Source of the DNA: Alistipes sp.
Lineage (GTDB): Bacteria > Bacteroidota > Bacteroidia > Bacteroidales > Rikenellaceae
Assembly (NCBI GenBank): GCA_029065825.1
Contig: JAIEHQ010000085.1
Span: forward strand, 1 to 14,035
Reading direction: 5' to 3'
Length of the DNA: 14,035 nt
The notes under the pieces are model-generated. The model was not told the DNA's origin, searched no databases, and worked only from the letters and a program-made list of their open reading frames with translations. This document shows, one piece after another, positions 13,019 through 14,035 of this stretch. Position numbers and translations under genes: made by a program. Numbering within the stretch: position 1 is the stretch's first letter; each line of letters starts with the position of its first letter.

Positions 13019-13510
13019 ATGAAAAAATTATTTTATCTGACCATCGCGGCCGTCATGTCTTTCGGCATCGCCTCGGCCCAACAGTTCCCCAGCGTACAGT
13101 TGGAGGACCAGAACGGCAAGACCATCGACACCCGCTCGCTGATCGACGGCAAGACCCCGATCGTGATCTCTTTCTGGTCCACGACCTGCAAACCCTGCAT
13201 CAAGGAGCTGGATGCCATCAGCGAGTCGATGATCGACTGGCTCGACGAGGCCGACTTCCGCGTGGCCGCCGTATCGGTGGACGATGCCCGCTCGGTATCG
13301 CGCGCCAAGTCGCTGGCCGCCGGCCGCGGCTGGAAATCGTCGCTGATCCTGCTCTACGACCAGAATCAGGACTTCAAGCGTGCGCTCAACGTCAGCAACA
13401 CGCCCCAGGTATTCATCTTCGACAAGAACGGCAAGATGGTCTATTCGCACACGGGTTACATCCCCGGCGGCGAGGCCGAGCTGATCGAGAAGATCAAGAA
13501 GCTGAAATAA
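13019..13510 (+). CDS. Exported thioredoxin-like protein (TlpA/ResA family)
   Basis: A 163-aa thiol-disulfide oxidoreductase expected in the periplasm. Residues 1-20 are a signal peptide (ends IASA, then QQFPS). The thioredoxin fold follows, with strand PIVISFWST (47-55) leading into the redox motif CKPC (57-60). The cis-Pro loop is in NVSNTPQVFIFDKNGK. TlpA/ResA proteins usually reduce disulfides of exported proteins, for example in cytochrome c maturation, or keep envelope proteins reduced. The CxxC is intact, so activity is likely. The partner gene begins 43 nt downstream and encodes another exported protein, so the two may be functionally linked. The start is fixed by the signal peptide and the absence of an upstream in-frame alternative with one. 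Confidence 0.93.
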   Translation: MKKLFYLTIAAVMSFGIASAQQFPSVQLEDQNGKTIDTRSLIDGKTPIVISFWSTTCKPCIKELDAISESMIDWLDEADFRVAAVSVDDARSVSRAKSLAAGRGWKSSLILLYDQNQDFKRALNVSNTPQVFIFDKNGKMVYSHTGYIPGGEAELIEKIKKLK

Positions 13511-13553
13511 ACAGACTCCGAATCACTCAAAAACACGCAAACACTCGAAACGA

Positions 13554-14035
13554 ATGAAGAAAATCATACGGGCAGGTGCGCTGCTGACCGGCGCGCTGTT
13601 GTGGTACGGTACGAACGCCCATGCGGTCGTGCCCGGCACCGATCGGACGGACGACCTGACGGCCGTCTCCTCGCTGGAGCTGGACAAGAAGGAGCCGAAG
13701 AACGAAGAGTCGCGGCCCAAACGCGACCTGGGACATCTGAGCGGCAGCTTCGAGACCAACACGATCTACTACGTGGACGACAAGAAAACCGGTGCCGAAG
13801 CTCCCAAGAACCACTACGGATCGAACAACTTCCTGAAAGTCGATTACCAGCGCGACCGCTTCTCGGCGGGCATTCAGCTCGAATACTACCCCCATCCGCT
13901 GGTGGGCACGCCTGCCGAAGGTTCCGAGAAACTGCTCGAGGGCTTCGGCTGGGGCAACCTCGCCGGCAAATACGTGGCCTGGAACGACCGCGACTATTCG
14001 GTAACCGTGGGCGACTTCTACGAGCAGTTCGGCAG
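13554..14035 (+). CDS. DUF6029-like exported protein (partial, 5' part)
   Basis: The ATG at 13554 opens a frame that continues past the window edge; 160 codons are visible. It starts MKKIIRAGALLTGALLWYG and ends its likely signal peptide near NAHA (21-24). A polar, charged stretch follows (about 25-58). Next comes a region with alternating hydrophobic and aromatic residues, including HLSGSFETNTIYYVDD and NNFLKVDYQRDRFSAGIQLEYYPHPLVG. That pattern suggests beta strands of an outer-membrane barrel or a similar envelope protein. The SFETNTIYY and YGSNNFLK blocks resemble the Bacteroidetes family DUF6029, from memory; this needs a domain search. It lies 43 nt after the thioredoxin-like gene and probably shares its transcript. 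It may be a client of that protein, although no Cys is visible in the part seen. Confidence 0.8.
   Translation, partial: MKKIIRAGALLTGALLWYGTNAHAVVPGTDRTDDLTAVSSLELDKKEPKNEESRPKRDLGHLSGSFETNTIYYVDDKKTGAEAPKNHYGSNNFLKVDYQRDRFSAGIQLEYYPHPLVGTPAEGSEKLLEGFGWGNLAGKYVAWNDRDYSVTVGDFYEQFG

Overview
This window looks like chromosomal DNA from a high-GC member of the Bacteroidales, plausibly Alistipes or another Rikenellaceae (an inference). Three things point that way. Bacteroidetes-type -7 boxes (TAnnTTTG) precede most transcription units. Genes start without clear Shine-Dalgarno sequences. The gene content fits: an aerotolerance-type (Bat) operon, futalosine-pathway menaquinone genes and a DUF6029-like exported protein. 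I see no rRNA, tRNA, CRISPR array, insertion sequence or phage gene. Codon and base use look even throughout, so this reads as core genome rather than an island.

Layout. (1) 1-93 minus: the first 31 codons of an exported or membrane protein. It is divergent from rnhB (215-811 plus, RNase HII), and both -7 boxes lie in the gap. (2) 904-3261 plus: a three-gene unit of membrane glycosyltransferase, ECF-type sigma factor (start overlapping the glycosyltransferase stop by 10 nt) and rsmG (16S rRNA m7G methyltransferase), with a terminator hairpin at 3418-3453. (3) 3618-9295 plus: a tight six-gene MoxR/Bat-type operon. Its order is MoxR AAA+ ATPase, DUF58 protein, membrane-anchored BatD-like protein, TPR protein with a BatC-like tail, and two membrane-anchored VWA proteins (BatA, BatB). 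(4) 12651-9328 minus: a five-gene operon of pepP-like aminopeptidase, mqnB (futalosine hydrolase), a 63-aa two-helix membrane protein, mqnD (dihydroxynaphthoate synthase) and an unrecognised 130-aa protein. It is bounded by a -7 box at 12717-12724 and a terminator at 9294-9320, and it converges on the bat operon. (5) 13019-14035 plus: a secreted TlpA/ResA-like thioredoxin followed by the start of a DUF6029-like exported protein that runs off the window.

How the genes work together. In the bat cluster, a cytosolic ATPase and DUF58 protein are paired with two inner-membrane VWA proteins, each with an intact MIDAS site, and two exported partners. Such assemblies are thought to act as chaperone-like or envelope-maintenance systems, but their substrates are unknown. 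The minus-strand operon joins two menaquinone steps to a peptidase and small proteins. The glycosyltransferase-sigma-rsmG unit joins envelope glycan, transcription and ribosome modification genes, with no anti-sigma gene beside the sigma factor.

I found no clearly new defence or mobile system. The least explained elements are the bat gene order with no separate batD/batE, the glycosyltransferase with an altered DxD site, the 63-aa membrane protein inside the menaquinone genes, the 130-aa unknown with a possible leaderless start, and two structured GC-rich intergenic regions that share short motifs.
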